A DNA stretch of 54,249 nt from QQUD01 sp039029915 (GTDB lineage: Bacteria > Chloroflexota > Anaerolineae > Promineifilales > Promineifilaceae), in NCBI GenBank assembly GCA_039029915.1, contig JBCCFD010000003.1, positions 1-54,249 of the forward strand, read 5' to 3'. The position numbers were made by a program, and so were the translations under genes. The notes under the pieces are model-generated. The model saw only the letters and a program-made list of their open reading frames with translations, did no database searches and had not been told where the DNA came from. This document shows, one piece after another, positions 14,568 to 23,106 of the stretch. Numbering within the stretch: the first letter of the stretch is position 1; every line of letters starts with the position of its first letter.

Positions 14568-17500
14568 TTAATTGGAAGAAGCGGTAAAGTCTGTGATGCC
14601 AGTGTAGGTCAAGTTGAGCCCGTTTTTAGGCCAAATCCAGCCACAGCGACCGCTAACCGAAAGATTGACGATGGTGCCGTTTTCTAAAATTTCAGCATTC
14701 GAACTTTCAATGTCTTTCCCTTCGGTTACAAACTCAACGGCGCTAGACAGCACAAATCCGGTACCCGTTAAGTCGATATTGGCATGGCCCGTTGCGGAGC
14801 CAAGCTGACCTTCGTTACAACCTAAGGCGCGACCAAAATCATTCACCTGCTGGTCTCCATTAGTGGGGACGGAGCCAGACGTTGAGGCAAAAGTTCGATC
14901 AGTGGGATCAATGAGAAGGGTGCCGATATGGATTCGAATTCGCTCAAATTGAGTCAAAAGCTCATGGTTGGGAAAGTTTACACTGGCGTAATTGCTCATT
15001 TCACTATTTCCATTCAGTGTGATGAACTCTGCGGGAATTGCGGCCATGTTGGCGCAGTAAATTTGCACGGGTCTGGCTTCATCTTGCCCTAGATAGAGGG
15101 TGTATTCACCGTCTTCGGCATCTGGATTTTGCTGCTTGATGGCCGCACAGCTGCTGGGCATGGGCGCCTCTGTCGGAATTGGTGTTGGCCAGACGATGGT
15201 GGCTGTCGGAGCAGGAATAGCGGCTTGAGTAGCAAGAGCATTGGTTTGAGCAAGCTGTTCTTGGTTTTGTCGATAATTGGCTAGAAACATTGACCCAAAG
15301 CAGAGGAACATGAGCAACATACCCGCCACTGATACGGCCCAAGTGGGCACATACGGCCGTATGTCTATCTGGCCATTTTGGGTAGATTCGGTGCCAGTTT
15401 GAGTGGTTATTTCAACCGTAAAGGGTGCCGCTTTACGATAGCCAATTAACGGCCGTTTTCCTTTGACCGGTAGATCTAAAGAAACCATCTCACCGGGTGG
15501 TAGCATGACGATAGGGGGAAGCTGCGTAAACGTAACCAGCGCCTCGGGGTCTTCTGCAAAAACCGTAATTGTACTGTCAATATTGCCCTGATTCGTTAAC
15601 GTAAGATAGGATGTCCCCTTATTGCGATGCTTATTAGGATCGAGGCTGCTTGTAATTTGTTCAAAAGAGGCCACCATTAACTCAGCCTTAGCTTGAATGC
15701 GCTCAGTTGGGTTGGCTGACGGCACGGACGTTACGGTAAAGCTGTATCGTCCGGCCGTGGCCGTGTGGTCGGCAGGGGGAACGATGGATAACAGCAAGCT
15801 TCGCTCATCGCCCGGCATTAATTGAATATCGTTATTAGAAATGGTGAGCCAAGCGGCAGGAATGCCCTGAACAGATAGATGGAAATGATCGACCTGCACA
15901 CTATTGTTGCGCAACGAGAGTTGTACCGAGATCATTTCACCTGGACGAACCTCGCTATACAGTGGATCGAGTTTCAGTACAGCGCTCGGCTCTTGGTGAG
16001 CTTGATCGCTATCAGCACCGTTTAAATGATACTCTTCACCGTTAATCACGAAACGGCCGTTTGACATTGACTCATCATCTAAACGAATGAGATTGTACGG
16101 CCCCACGTTAATCGCTTGCCCTGGCGTCCACTCTTCAGCTACCTGTGGCAATAAGCGTGCCCCATCAACAAAAGTGCCATTTTTACTGGCCAAGTCAGAG
16201 ACTGCCCAACCGAGCAAGCTGCGCTCAATTTTAGCGTGATGCCCATTGACTGATTTAGAGGGCAAATAAATCTCGCTGTCAACAGTTGAGCCGATGTGAA
16301 GGGTTTGCTTGTCTAGTTCAATAATCCTTGGCGACTCGCCCGAGCAGAGAATGTAGACGTATAGCTTGCCTGCTGATTTAGTTAGCCGTGCATCAAACTC
16401 TTCATCCATTGTCGGCAATAAAATACTCGCCACGTGGTTCAACTCTGATGCCATTTCATGGGCAGTTTGATACCGATCTTGTGGTGCCAAAGACATCGCC
16501 TTAAGAATGATGCTTTCGATTTGTTGTGGTAACCCAGGGCGAAGCTGAGTTGGTAAAGGTGGGGGGGAGATATGCTGCTTTTGGGCCTCTTCAAAAGTAA
16601 CTGCTTTGTATGGGGCTTCGCCTGTTGCAAGCAAATATAAAATTGCACCAAGCGAGAAAATATCGCTTCGTTCGTCAACAGCTTGCCCAGCTAGCTGCTC
16701 GGGTGATAGATATGCCCAATGATAAGTAGGGCGAGAAGAGACATCACTTAAGCGATTAATCCAGTAACCGGCTAGTTTTGCTTGATACGCTTCCTCTATT
16801 TCGCCATCTGGCAGCCGTTTCTTTTTCGGAGCGACCAAAATTCGCCCGGGATGTAAGCTCCCGTGAATGATGTCTTGGTGATGAGCCACGTCGAGCCCTT
16901 CAGCGATTTGGCCTAATAAGCTTAGCGTGCGTGAGGTGCTGACCTGCCATGATTTAGTTTTCATATGGCTGAGATAGTCGTCAATTTTGGGGCCGGCAAC
17001 GAATTCATGCACTAAGAGCATGCTGCCATCGCTGTCGAGGCAATCTTGGAGGCGGGCAATGGCTGGGTGTCTTAATCGAGCCACCGCTTGTAGATGAGAA
17101 CTGATATATTGCTCACCGTCTTTAGGGGCTGTAGCCCGAATTTGATGCAGCGTGACCGCACGACCAAGAGTCAGGTCAGTACCTTGGAAAACATGACTGT
17201 GCTCGTTTTCTTCTAGGACAGCATCGATTCGATATCGGGCTAGTTGTCTGCCAACGAGGTTGGTGCCACTCATTGTTTCAAGCTGAGCAAGCGGAATCTG
17301 CTTGAGTTCTGGCAGGTCTCCCATTGCAATACGTGGGGTGATACTTTGCTCAACAACGGCCGTTTCTGGCAAAATCGATACGGTGGCTGGGGCAGCGGCT
17401 GTGTTGAGCTGGCTGCCGTTTGCTTGACCCTGTTTTTGATATACTATGACTGGCTGTTCATCTGGGGTGGCATTTGACGGTGCAGGGTGGGAAACGGTCG

Positions 17501-18023
17501 TTTCGGTCTCCTGATTCGCATAGTCATTAACCAGGTTAGGTTTGTTTTTATTCAGTTTCTTGGCGGCGTTTTGTAACGGTTTAGGTAAAGCCTTTGCCCC
17601 CAGCTGGCTCGACTGGATACCATTTCTCCCGCGTGACTCAGGTCGTCCCGCCATGCCGCCACTGCGGGAGGTGCTACCCATTTTAGGGAGCTGTACGTTG
17701 TCAAGCCAAGGTACATACCGCTTGACCCGCTGAACGCCCTGGAAGCCGCTATTAATTTTGCGCTGTAGCCCTTTGGCTTCTCTAAATTGAGGCAGTTTGT
17801 TGAGCCATCGGGAGGGACGAATGAGTTGCAAAACGCTCCACCGCTTTTCAGCATAATAAACAAGAACGATGATTGATAAGAGTAAAACGAGACCTAACGC
17901 CCCGCCAAAGATCATCGTTAATCGGGATATGCCACGTGCTTCAAGCTGTTGGACCTGTGTGTTTGCTGCACAGGCCCCCAAGAAGAGGGGTAACAAAAGG
18001 AAAAATACCGCTATTTTTTTCAT
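14568..18023 (-). CDS. Membrane pseudokinase with FHA, Ig-like and extracellular GON domains
   Basis: I chose the ATG at 18023, because it begins a lipoprotein signal (MKKIAVFFLLLPLFLGAC, lipobox Cys 18), over a TTG at 18056. This gives 1151 residues. A membrane helix lies at about 36-57. A protein-kinase fold spans about 255-530 but is catalytically dead by sequence: the HRD loop is IIHGSLHPGRIL (about 385), DFG is replaced by LAGYW, the Gly-rich loop is absent, and no VAIK lysine is seen. Late-lobe motifs survive (LSPEQLAG, DERSDIFSLGAILYLLATGE). An FHA domain follows (about 555-655: SKNGTFVDG), then two Ig/NEW3-like beta domains, a second membrane helix (about 894-915), a Pro/Thr linker and an extracellular GON domain (about 957-1145: CAAIKQQ, DGEYTLYLG, PVQIYCANM, PAEFITLNG). 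The FHA Arg of the usual GR motif reads GS, so phosphopeptide binding may be altered. Probably cotranscribed with the channel gene and the eCIS genes. Confidence 0.8.
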   Translation of the reverse strand: MKKIAVFFLLLPLFLGACAANTQVQQLEARGISRLTMIFGGALGLVLLLSIIVLVYYAEKRWSVLQLIRPSRWLNKLPQFREAKGLQRKINSGFQGVQRVKRYVPWLDNVQLPKMGSTSRSGGMAGRPESRGRNGIQSSQLGAKALPKPLQNAAKKLNKNKPNLVNDYANQETETTVSHPAPSNATPDEQPVIVYQKQGQANGSQLNTAAAPATVSILPETAVVEQSITPRIAMGDLPELKQIPLAQLETMSGTNLVGRQLARYRIDAVLEENEHSHVFQGTDLTLGRAVTLHQIRATAPKDGEQYISSHLQAVARLRHPAIARLQDCLDSDGSMLLVHEFVAGPKIDDYLSHMKTKSWQVSTSRTLSLLGQIAEGLDVAHHQDIIHGSLHPGRILVAPKKKRLPDGEIEEAYQAKLAGYWINRLSDVSSRPTYHWAYLSPEQLAGQAVDERSDIFSLGAILYLLATGEAPYKAVTFEEAQKQHISPPPLPTQLRPGLPQQIESIILKAMSLAPQDRYQTAHEMASELNHVASILLPTMDEEFDARLTKSAGKLYVYILCSGESPRIIELDKQTLHIGSTVDSEIYLPSKSVNGHHAKIERSLLGWAVSDLASKNGTFVDGARLLPQVAEEWTPGQAINVGPYNLIRLDDESMSNGRFVINGEEYHLNGADSDQAHQEPSAVLKLDPLYSEVRPGEMISVQLSLRNNSVQVDHFHLSVQGIPAAWLTISNNDIQLMPGDERSLLLSIVPPADHTATAGRYSFTVTSVPSANPTERIQAKAELMVASFEQITSSLDPNKHRNKGTSYLTLTNQGNIDSTITVFAEDPEALVTFTQLPPIVMLPPGEMVSLDLPVKGKRPLIGYRKAAPFTVEITTQTGTESTQNGQIDIRPYVPTWAVSVAGMLLMFLCFGSMFLANYRQNQEQLAQTNALATQAAIPAPTATIVWPTPIPTEAPMPSSCAAIKQQNPDAEDGEYTLYLGQDEARPVQIYCANMAAIPAEFITLNGNSEMSNYASVNFPNHELLTQFERIRIHIGTLLIDPTDRTFASTSGSVPTNGDQQVNDFGRALGCNEGQLGSATGHANIDLTGTGFVLSSAVEFVTEGKDIESSNAEILENGTIVNLSVSGRCGWIWPKNGLNLTYTGITDFTASSN

Positions 18024-18347
18024 AAGTTCGTACTGCCTATTTATTGGAAGGCTCAAACCCCATAAGTCATTGGGTGGTCGGTTAGATAATTTCTCTACTT
18101 TATTGAACTGGGAATACGGCCGTTTCTCAATAGGAAAATGGCAATAAATGAAAGGGTGAGAGGACTATTAGGGGGGAGGGAGGAATCGGGTAATGGAGAG
18201 ATTTGGGGAGCATAGCGTGTAGAGCTAGAGGGAGGCAGTTGGGTAGCGCCTTATTGATTAGACGAGATGATAGAGAGCAACCGACTAATGCTCGAATACA
18301 TCACTCAAGACTCTAACCCTATCACATCGCTTTGATTTCACAATTGA
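18024..18347. other. Intergenic region without recognisable gene
   Basis: No supported coding frame. It contains one ACGGCCGT palindrome (18116) and a purine-rich stretch around 18150-18200. I see no clear terminator or promoter between the TPR gene and the pseudokinase gene. Confidence 0.5.
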
Positions 18348-19400
18348 TTAGGCCATCACCGGCCCGTGTTCTCTCACAAGGGCCTGATACGCTGCAACCG
18401 TTTGACGCATGACGTTGGCTCCCCACTCTGCTTCCAGCTTGTTGAGCAGTTTATTGATCAAAAAACCAATGTTTTTGTCGAGATGTGTTTCGAGATAGAC
18501 TTTGGCGCGCAGAAGGGCAAATAGCACGCCAACGCGATTCTTCTGGGCCTCTTCAGCTCGAGCAATGATTAGGCTGGCGTAAAAGTAGCGCATAAAGCGC
18601 TGGGGGTCGGATGAGAACCGAGCTGCTTGAATAATCTGTTCAGCGGCTTGGGTAGCCTGTTGATAACGGCCGTTTTCGCAATCTAAATTAGCCTGTCTTA
18701 GCTGAACATCTTGAATTACCGCCACGTTACCGCTGGCTTGGGCCGAGGCCATTAGGTGCTCAAGGGCGTCCTTAGAATCGGCCCCGTTGATAAGCGATTG
18801 AAAGGATTGAATTTGGAGTTCAAGGTCGACGGCCTGTGCCGTGAGGTCTTGGGCGGTGGCGATAGAAACGGCCGTTTTTAATGCAGCGACAGCTTCCTCA
18901 AACTGAATTAAAAATAGGTGGGCGTTTGCTTTGAGTTGATATAAATCTAGCAGCTGTTCATGTTGGGCTGGCGTTTGTTCAACCAGCCGAATAGCCTCAG
19001 ATGCTGTGTCTAAAGCGGCCGTGTAGTTTTCAGCGCTTATTTCGAATTTGGCCAATTCAAATAAGGCTTCGGCCTGGTGGTGCTGATCGTTGAGCATTTG
19101 GAAAAGAACGGCCGTTTGCCTCAAAACATTTTGCGCTGTTTTATGTTGTTCCGGCAGATGTCCCAGCGCTTTTGCTTGGCCAAACATAGCGCGTGCCTGA
19201 TAGAAATGCTCTCCATCTGTCTCAGCAAGCCCCGCCACACGGCTTAAATCGTCTGCGGCCGCCTGCCAGTTTAGCATGAGCGAGTGCATCCCAGCTCGCT
19301 GGCTCAAAACAGAGGCCACTTCCAACCGATCCTGTTTTCGTTCAGCTGATTTAAGCTGTTTGTTTAATGTTTTTAATTGTTTATTGATTTGTTGATTCAT
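18348..19400 (-). CDS. TPR-like helical repeat protein (second copy)
   Basis: The ATG at 19400 is preceded by GAAGGAT with 8-base spacing, favouring it over an upstream TTG. The 350 residues are almost entirely alpha-helical with tetratricopeptide-like periodicity (YQARAMFGQAKALGHL, AEALFELAKFEISAENY, ALDTASEAIRLVEQ). It lies directly downstream of a DUF4157 giant gene. It is a paralogue of the product at 25402-26415: both end with a matching module (VGVLFALLRAKVYLETHL versus VGVLDVLLTCKGTLSRHL, then W-G-A/E). TPR proteins are adaptors; pairing with each DUF4157 gene suggests a chaperone or docking partner for that protein (inference). Confidence 0.65.
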   Translation of the reverse strand: MNQQINKQLKTLNKQLKSAERKQDRLEVASVLSQRAGMHSLMLNWQAAADDLSRVAGLAETDGEHFYQARAMFGQAKALGHLPEQHKTAQNVLRQTAVLFQMLNDQHHQAEALFELAKFEISAENYTAALDTASEAIRLVEQTPAQHEQLLDLYQLKANAHLFLIQFEEAVAALKTAVSIATAQDLTAQAVDLELQIQSFQSLINGADSKDALEHLMASAQASGNVAVIQDVQLRQANLDCENGRYQQATQAAEQIIQAARFSSDPQRFMRYFYASLIIARAEEAQKNRVGVLFALLRAKVYLETHLDKNIGFLINKLLNKLEAEWGANVMRQTVAAYQALVREHGPVMA

Positions 19401-19458
19401 GATTTTATCCTTCACACTCAAACAAAAATCTCCTAATTACCCAATTACGAATACCCAA

Positions 19459-22400
19459 TTACCTCTCACCCTCCGCTTTCTCAGCTAGCTCTTCATTTAA
19501 CTGATCGAACAGCATTTCGCGCATGCTGCGATGCTCTTCAGCCCATTCTTCGGCTTCGGCAATGCCATCTTCATATTGGTTAAGGGCTTCTTCCTTGCCT
19601 TCTTCCATTTCGCCCACTTCTTCTTGGTTTTGGTCTTGAGCCTCTTCAAGTTCGGTGATGCCTTCTTCTGCATTAAGGGTTTGCTCTTGCATGGTTTGGT
19701 CCATCACCTTGAAATCTTTTTGCACTTGAGCGACGTCAGATTGGGCGCGCAAAGTTTTTTGGGTGCGCTCTTGGGCTTCAGCGACACCTGCATCACCGCC
19801 GGCTACGGCTGTGTCAGCCCCTTTGGTCGGTTCCTTCATGGCGCTGTTGGCCTTATGAGCGCTGCCCGTTCCGCTGCTGGTATCTTGATCGGTGAACTCT
19901 TTCACAACGGTGGTCAGCATTTTTGTTAAGGGGGCCATAATCATGCCCATCAACCCTTGTCCAGCTGAGGCTTCACTTTGGGCCTGGCTGGCTTGCGTTG
20001 CTGCGTCCTTTGAGGCCGCTTTTTCCTGGTCTTGGGCCTGTAATTTTTCAGCTGCCTCTTGCTGAACACCAACTAGCTCAGCTTGATTCGTGGCTGAGAT
20101 TTCTTGCGTTTTTTCCATCTCGATGATTTGAGACTGGGCATCCTCTTGGCGCATGGCGATATCTTCTTGGCGCATTTTGGCAATATCCTGCTGAGCTGCT
20201 AGCATGTTGTACGTTTCAGCGGAAGCCGTAATTTGGCGGGCGCTATCAGGTGGTTCTGGAAGCTGTTCAATAATGTCGAGCGTTCGGTTTTGCTGATAAA
20301 TTTGAAGGTCGTAATTAATAAAGTTGTACGAGATTTCAACGTTGGGACCATCGGGGGCGGCGGACGTGTCAGCACTTTCACCGTCGCCTGAGCCACCGTT
20401 GTTTTGACCAAAAACGTTACCAATCATGGCTGAAGACACCGCGGTGACATTTTCATATTGCCCATCAGTAAGCTCTGAAAGCAACATGCCGTATAGCCCG
20501 TTGGATTGGCCTGTGACGCCACCCCCGTGGCGCTGGCCTGCCCAGCCTGCCCGGTCGGTTTTTCTATCCTTAAAGGAGCCAACTTCTGATTTTACTGCAC
20601 CACCCTGGCCAAACAAGACTTTTTGATCAAATTCGCCAGCTTTATCTTTGAATTTTTCCCACTTTGTTTTTTCTTTAGGAGCAGGGGCTGAATCGGTTCC
20701 TAATAATCCGCCTTCATCCATCATTTTGCCCGTTTGCATGTTGAAAAGGTTCTCATTAGCGTTTTCTTGTTGTGCCTTGGCCGCATTAAAACGCTCTTGG
20801 GCTTCAACCTTATCAATGGAATCTTTGGCATTTTGCAGATCGTTTTCGGCCTTTTTCACCTGAGCATCCGCATTAAGCTTGCCGTCTCGAGCTTTGTCAA
20901 CAGGATCTGCAGAATCATCCCCGCGAGATTGGCGGCTATCTACATCGTAGCTTGAGCCAAAGTCTTTTTCATAATCATCGATCATATCCTGCTTTGACTT
21001 ACCCGTTTTAGGGTCAGGAACGTCGCCTGCCATGGTGTCAATTTGATCGCGGCGATTGGTTTTAGCGTCATCTAATTTCTTTTGATCTTTTCTGTCGTTA
21101 CGGCCGTCTCCAAATTTGTTGTTGAGCGTTCTTTGCGTGTGATATTTAACGACCCCTTGGACATTTGCTTTTAGTTTGTCCCGTTTGTCGGCTAGCTCTT
21201 CTGGATCGCCTTCAAAAATAGCAATGTCGATGGTGCGGAAAATAATGGCTAATACCTGTAGTTGGGCTTTGACCGCATTTAAAAAGTTGGTGACATTCGA
21301 GATGATATTGTTGATTTTCTCAAGGAAGGAGATGATCTTGAGTAAAACGGGGACAACACTAGCCCCTACACCCGTTGCGGTGAGCGCCGTAGCAATCCCG
21401 GTAAGAATCATTAAGACAATCTGCAAAATCGTTTGGACATGACCTAACATTGTCGTAATCCAATCAATCGTGCCGATGGTGGCTTCTAAAAAGCCAGCGA
21501 TCTTGCCAGCCCAGGTGGCTTCTTTCCCAATAGCGTCCCACCCAGATTCCATCTTGTCGAAACCTTTTTGACCAAAAGCATCTTTGACGCCGCCAGCCCA
21601 TCCCTGAGGATCCATAGCAATTTGTGCAGCACCCAGCATGCCATCCGCGTAGGGGATCTTCTTGCCAGGACCACGGGCGAGAAAGTTTTCAGTAGCTTGA
21701 TCAGTAGCAAATTCAGTGGCGCCTTCTAAAAATCCTGAGGAGGCGCCACCCACAAAGGCATCTTTGATCAGGTCAAATTTATCTACCTCTGGTTCCTCTT
21801 TGGATTCTGATGAGCTCTCTTCTTTGGATTCTGGTTCAGCGGGAGCGGGGGCGTCGGGTTGTGCTTCGGTGGCTCCCACAAACTCTGGCCCCATGATAAG
21901 CTGATTCCGCAAGAGTGACTCAGTCATGACCTCGTCAATAGCAAATGTTTGCACGGTGCCATAGGCGAGTTCGTCCCAGCTGGGAACCCGCTTGGGCGGT
22001 TCTGGCTCCTCAATTTTTTCTTCATCGTACTTCATGTCCTCTAAAGGACCAGTGTCTTCTTTCTTTAGCTTAGGCACCCCTTTTTCGTCTTTCTCTTCCT
22101 TCTTTTCTTCATCGTTCTCCTCTTTTTTCTTTTCTTTTTTCCCTTCCTCAGGGGCGGTGACTGACTCTTCGTTTTCTTCCTTAGCCGCTGTGACAGCATC
22201 TTTTTCTGAGGCTTCTTTGCTTGTTTCCCCTTCTGCTCCTTCTGAGGGTTTTGAAGCTTTGTTGGCTTCTTCGGTAGCGTATTTGACATCAGGATGATCT
22301 TTTAGAGACATCAGTTCGTCGATTGCCCCTTCGTCGCTGACGGATCCGCTCGCTTCTTTTTCAGGAGGGGCTTGTTCGTTGGCAACGGCCGTTTCCCCGC

Positions 22401-23103
22401 CTGTTGCTGGGGGAGATGCTGTGGGGGAGGTGTTTGCCTCAGCCCCTTCAACAGCCTGCTCAGCTGCCGAATCGGCCTCTTGTTCATATTTATCATCCGG
22501 TGGATTGACGGTCATCTGAGGCTGAACCGCACCCTGTTTTGACCCGCCTTGTTGGACAACATGCGTTAATTCATGCGCCACCAGCTTTTGACCATCCTTG
22601 TTGCTGGTGTTGTATTCACCTTTTTTGAAAAAGATGTCGGAGCCTGTTGTGAATGCTTTTGCCTGTATAGATTGATTGAGTGCATCTGATTCGCTATCTG
22701 TATGCACCCGAACGCTGCTGAAATCTGCCCCGAACTGCCCTTCCATTTGCTGGCGGAAATCACCGGGTAATGATTGGCCACCCCCACGAGCCTGATCGAT
22801 TCGGCTTTCAAAGCCATCTGATACTGATAGGCCGCCTTCTCCATCGGCTGAACGCATGGCGGTTTCCTCTTCCTCTTCGCTGGAGTCAAGCGAAACGCCA
22901 ACCAGCCGCTGGAGGAAGTGGTTGCCGTAAGTTTGCTGCATATCCTGCATATCGGCCGTGGAGAGTTGCCCCGCGTTATCGATGCTGTTGTTTAAGCCGC
23001 TTTGCTGGCCAGCAGCAGAGCGGTTAATCTCTTTTTTGGCCCGCTTAGAAACGGCCGTTTTTTGTACGCGATTCTTTTGGTCAGGCTGTTGCTGTTTGCT
23101 CAT
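19459..23103 (-). CDS. Giant DUF4157 (eCIS core-associated) protein, copy 2
   Basis: This encodes 1214 residues. A short N-terminal tag (MQQTYGNHFLQRLV, about 53-66) is followed by the DUF4157 domain (about 95-185: GGGQSLPGDFRQQME, FSSVRVHTDSESDALNQ, AFTTGSDIFFKKGEY, HELTHVVQQGG). HELTH (176-180) is a zinc-metallopeptidase-type HExxH. A highly charged Lys/Glu linker, a central hydrophobic helical region (about 541-634) resembling tape-measure or membrane-interacting segments, and a Gln/Glu-rich coiled coil follow. DUF4157 is a recognised marker of eCIS loci, in cargo or accessory proteins. The ATG lies 3 bp after the AAA+ gene. It is paralogous to 26460-30185 in domain order and in its C-terminal EHRSMREMLFDQLNEEL segment. 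Confidence 0.8.
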   Translation of the reverse strand: MSKQQQPDQKNRVQKTAVSKRAKKEINRSAAGQQSGLNNSIDNAGQLSTADMQDMQQTYGNHFLQRLVGVSLDSSEEEEETAMRSADGEGGLSVSDGFESRIDQARGGGQSLPGDFRQQMEGQFGADFSSVRVHTDSESDALNQSIQAKAFTTGSDIFFKKGEYNTSNKDGQKLVAHELTHVVQQGGSKQGAVQPQMTVNPPDDKYEQEADSAAEQAVEGAEANTSPTASPPATGGETAVANEQAPPEKEASGSVSDEGAIDELMSLKDHPDVKYATEEANKASKPSEGAEGETSKEASEKDAVTAAKEENEESVTAPEEGKKEKKKEENDEEKKEEKDEKGVPKLKKEDTGPLEDMKYDEEKIEEPEPPKRVPSWDELAYGTVQTFAIDEVMTESLLRNQLIMGPEFVGATEAQPDAPAPAEPESKEESSSESKEEPEVDKFDLIKDAFVGGASSGFLEGATEFATDQATENFLARGPGKKIPYADGMLGAAQIAMDPQGWAGGVKDAFGQKGFDKMESGWDAIGKEATWAGKIAGFLEATIGTIDWITTMLGHVQTILQIVLMILTGIATALTATGVGASVVPVLLKIISFLEKINNIISNVTNFLNAVKAQLQVLAIIFRTIDIAIFEGDPEELADKRDKLKANVQGVVKYHTQRTLNNKFGDGRNDRKDQKKLDDAKTNRRDQIDTMAGDVPDPKTGKSKQDMIDDYEKDFGSSYDVDSRQSRGDDSADPVDKARDGKLNADAQVKKAENDLQNAKDSIDKVEAQERFNAAKAQQENANENLFNMQTGKMMDEGGLLGTDSAPAPKEKTKWEKFKDKAGEFDQKVLFGQGGAVKSEVGSFKDRKTDRAGWAGQRHGGGVTGQSNGLYGMLLSELTDGQYENVTAVSSAMIGNVFGQNNGGSGDGESADTSAAPDGPNVEISYNFINYDLQIYQQNRTLDIIEQLPEPPDSARQITASAETYNMLAAQQDIAKMRQEDIAMRQEDAQSQIIEMEKTQEISATNQAELVGVQQEAAEKLQAQDQEKAASKDAATQASQAQSEASAGQGLMGMIMAPLTKMLTTVVKEFTDQDTSSGTGSAHKANSAMKEPTKGADTAVAGGDAGVAEAQERTQKTLRAQSDVAQVQKDFKVMDQTMQEQTLNAEEGITELEEAQDQNQEEVGEMEEGKEEALNQYEDGIAEAEEWAEEHRSMREMLFDQLNEELAEKAEGER

Positions 23104-23106
23104 AAT

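Noticed and set aside
18023..18056. TTG start for the pseudokinase gene
   Set aside because: The ATG at 18023 starts a perfect lipoprotein signal; the extra 11 residues would precede it with no benefit.
21992..22297. 101-aa Ser/Phe-rich plus-strand frame opposite the DUF4157 gene
   Set aside because: It is the antisense shadow of the Lys/Glu-rich linker of the real minus-strand gene.
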